From assembly GCF_030936135.1 (NCBI RefSeq), contig NC_082596.1:100649383-100713382 (forward strand): a stretch of DNA of 64,000 bases. Direction: 5' to 3'. The stretch's first letter is position 1, and each line of letters starts with the position of its first letter. Origin of the DNA: Gavia stellata (Eukaryota > Chordata > Aves > Gaviiformes > Gaviidae). The position numbers were made by a program, and so were the translations under genes. The notes beneath the pieces are model-generated. The model was not told the DNA's origin. It did not search any database and saw nothing but the letters and a program-made list of their open reading frames with translations. Positions 63,001 to 64,000 of this stretch are shown here, in pieces.

Positions 63001-64000
63001 ATCGCCCCAAAAAGAGGTGTTGCACCATGTGACCCATTTGGGAAAAAAACTAAGCTTCAGTGAGGTCACATTATTTTAACAAGCAAAATGTAGTAATATT
63101 TACAAATATACAAACCCAGAGGTCATTTGGATCTGCAACATTTAAGAAAGCAAGGGAACTTTTATCTAGACAATATTTGATCTATATAAAAATAAAGACA
63201 AAGCAAGCTAATAACCTAAACCTACAACAGGACAGCAATAATTGTAAGACTGGACTCAAGAACACCCTGGGGCAGAATTCCCATTGACTTGGACCAAATT
63301 CTCACCTCACAGATTTTTCTTAAGCTGCTTCCTCACCGAAAAGTAATTTCAAAGTAATTTCAAAGATGAATAATGCTCTTATTTATTGAGCTTCAACAGT
63401 GTATTTAGCAATGTATAAACATGCACAGCAGAGCCTTTGCCCGAAGGTCACCACAGCCTAGTCAAAATACAGCTAGAACAGATTCAGAAGAGCATAATAG
63501 CTACTTAATATAAACATTGATCATATAAGCAGACAGATACAAATACGGAGACTGATAGAGAAACATTTCAGATGCCGCTGTTTAAAGGGTTTGCGCATGT
63601 ACAGAAGGTTTTGGGAAAAAGAGAGGAAGGTCATATGACTCACTGTCAGGATGAAAGCCAGTTTTGTTAGAAGGCACCAAGTTGGCATCTGTAAACATGT
63701 ATGGTCTATGGTCAGGAGGGAATCTGGAGCAGCTTGAGAGCAAGATAAGGAAGGAATGTGTGAGCAGATACAGAGACAGGGGGTCACGAGGGGCATCGCT
63801 TGTGAAGGCAAGAGGCTCCAAACTCAGTGCAGAGAGACAGGAAAACCTGGAGAGAGGGAGTGTGAGGCGGGCAGCGTGGCGGGAAGGGATGCTGACTTCA
63901 GCAATAGATGCACTTAAGATCATCCACGATGGGAAGCAAGGACTTACAAAGATACCATTATGAATTTTCCTACAAGTTTTAAATACAGATGATTTCTGTT
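60071..64000. other. DSP upstream flank, part 2
   Basis: No recognised gene. A poly(A) run sits at about 61771-61782. Reading frames of 99-113 codons around 61395-61733 and 63582-63963 overlap on both strands and show no domain. Confidence 0.5.
62820..63032 (+). other. unrecognised frame ending in a CaaX-like motif
   Basis: 70 codons. The C-terminus YRPKKRCCTM has a polybasic stretch followed by Cys-Cys-Thr-Met, which fits a prenylation (CaaX) box. An acceptor-like CACGCTTTTAG lies at about 62927-62937, so a short last exon is conceivable. No family is recognised. Confidence 0.15.

Noticed and set aside
1..64000. CRISPR arrays, tRNA or rRNA genes, bacterial-type operons
   Set aside because: No spaced direct repeats, cloverleaf boxes or rRNA sequence were recognised; the window is animal nuclear DNA.

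Overview
The window comes from a vertebrate nuclear genome and is almost certainly avian. It carries CR1 non-LTR retrotransposon tails ending in the ATTCTGTG-type repeat, a fragment of an R2-type retrotransposon, and one large split gene with GT-AG introns. There are no operons, CRISPR arrays, or recognisable tRNA or rRNA genes.

The window is dominated by one complete gene on the minus strand, desmoplakin (DSP). All 24 coding exons can be followed in frame from the ATG at 50512-50510 to the TAA at 10344-10342. They sum to 8589 bp and encode 2862 residues; the human protein has 2871. Exon 1 lies in a CpG-rich block (about 50230-51240) and intron 1 is 9.2 kb. Exons 2-22 (41109 to 18218) encode the N-terminal junctional head and plakin domain, including an SH3 fold. 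Exon 23 (17390-15099) encodes most of the coiled-coil rod. Exon 24 (13536-10342) encodes the end of the rod, the three plakin-repeat domains and the Gly-Ser-Arg tail. The 3' UTR runs to about 9640 behind an AATAAA at 9665-9660. Two internal donors in exon 23 match the DPII and DPIa isoform junctions of mammals.

Left of DSP (1-9640) there is no clear intact gene, but two kinds of remnant are visible. A decayed minus-strand R2-like reverse transcriptase fragment lies at about 3575-4616. A scatter of plus-strand collagen-like Gly-X-Y blocks next to splice-site consensus lies between 869 and about 6090, the best at 5022-5094; these may be relics or real exons of a collagen gene converging on DSP. 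DSP introns 5 and 2 each contain a similar plus-strand CR1 3' end.

Right of DSP (about 51250-64000) lies the upstream flank. It holds an older minus-strand CR1 (58666-60070) with a second, opposite CR1 tail inside it, some simple repeats, and otherwise unrecognised sequence. A few small orphan reading frames are recorded with low confidence.
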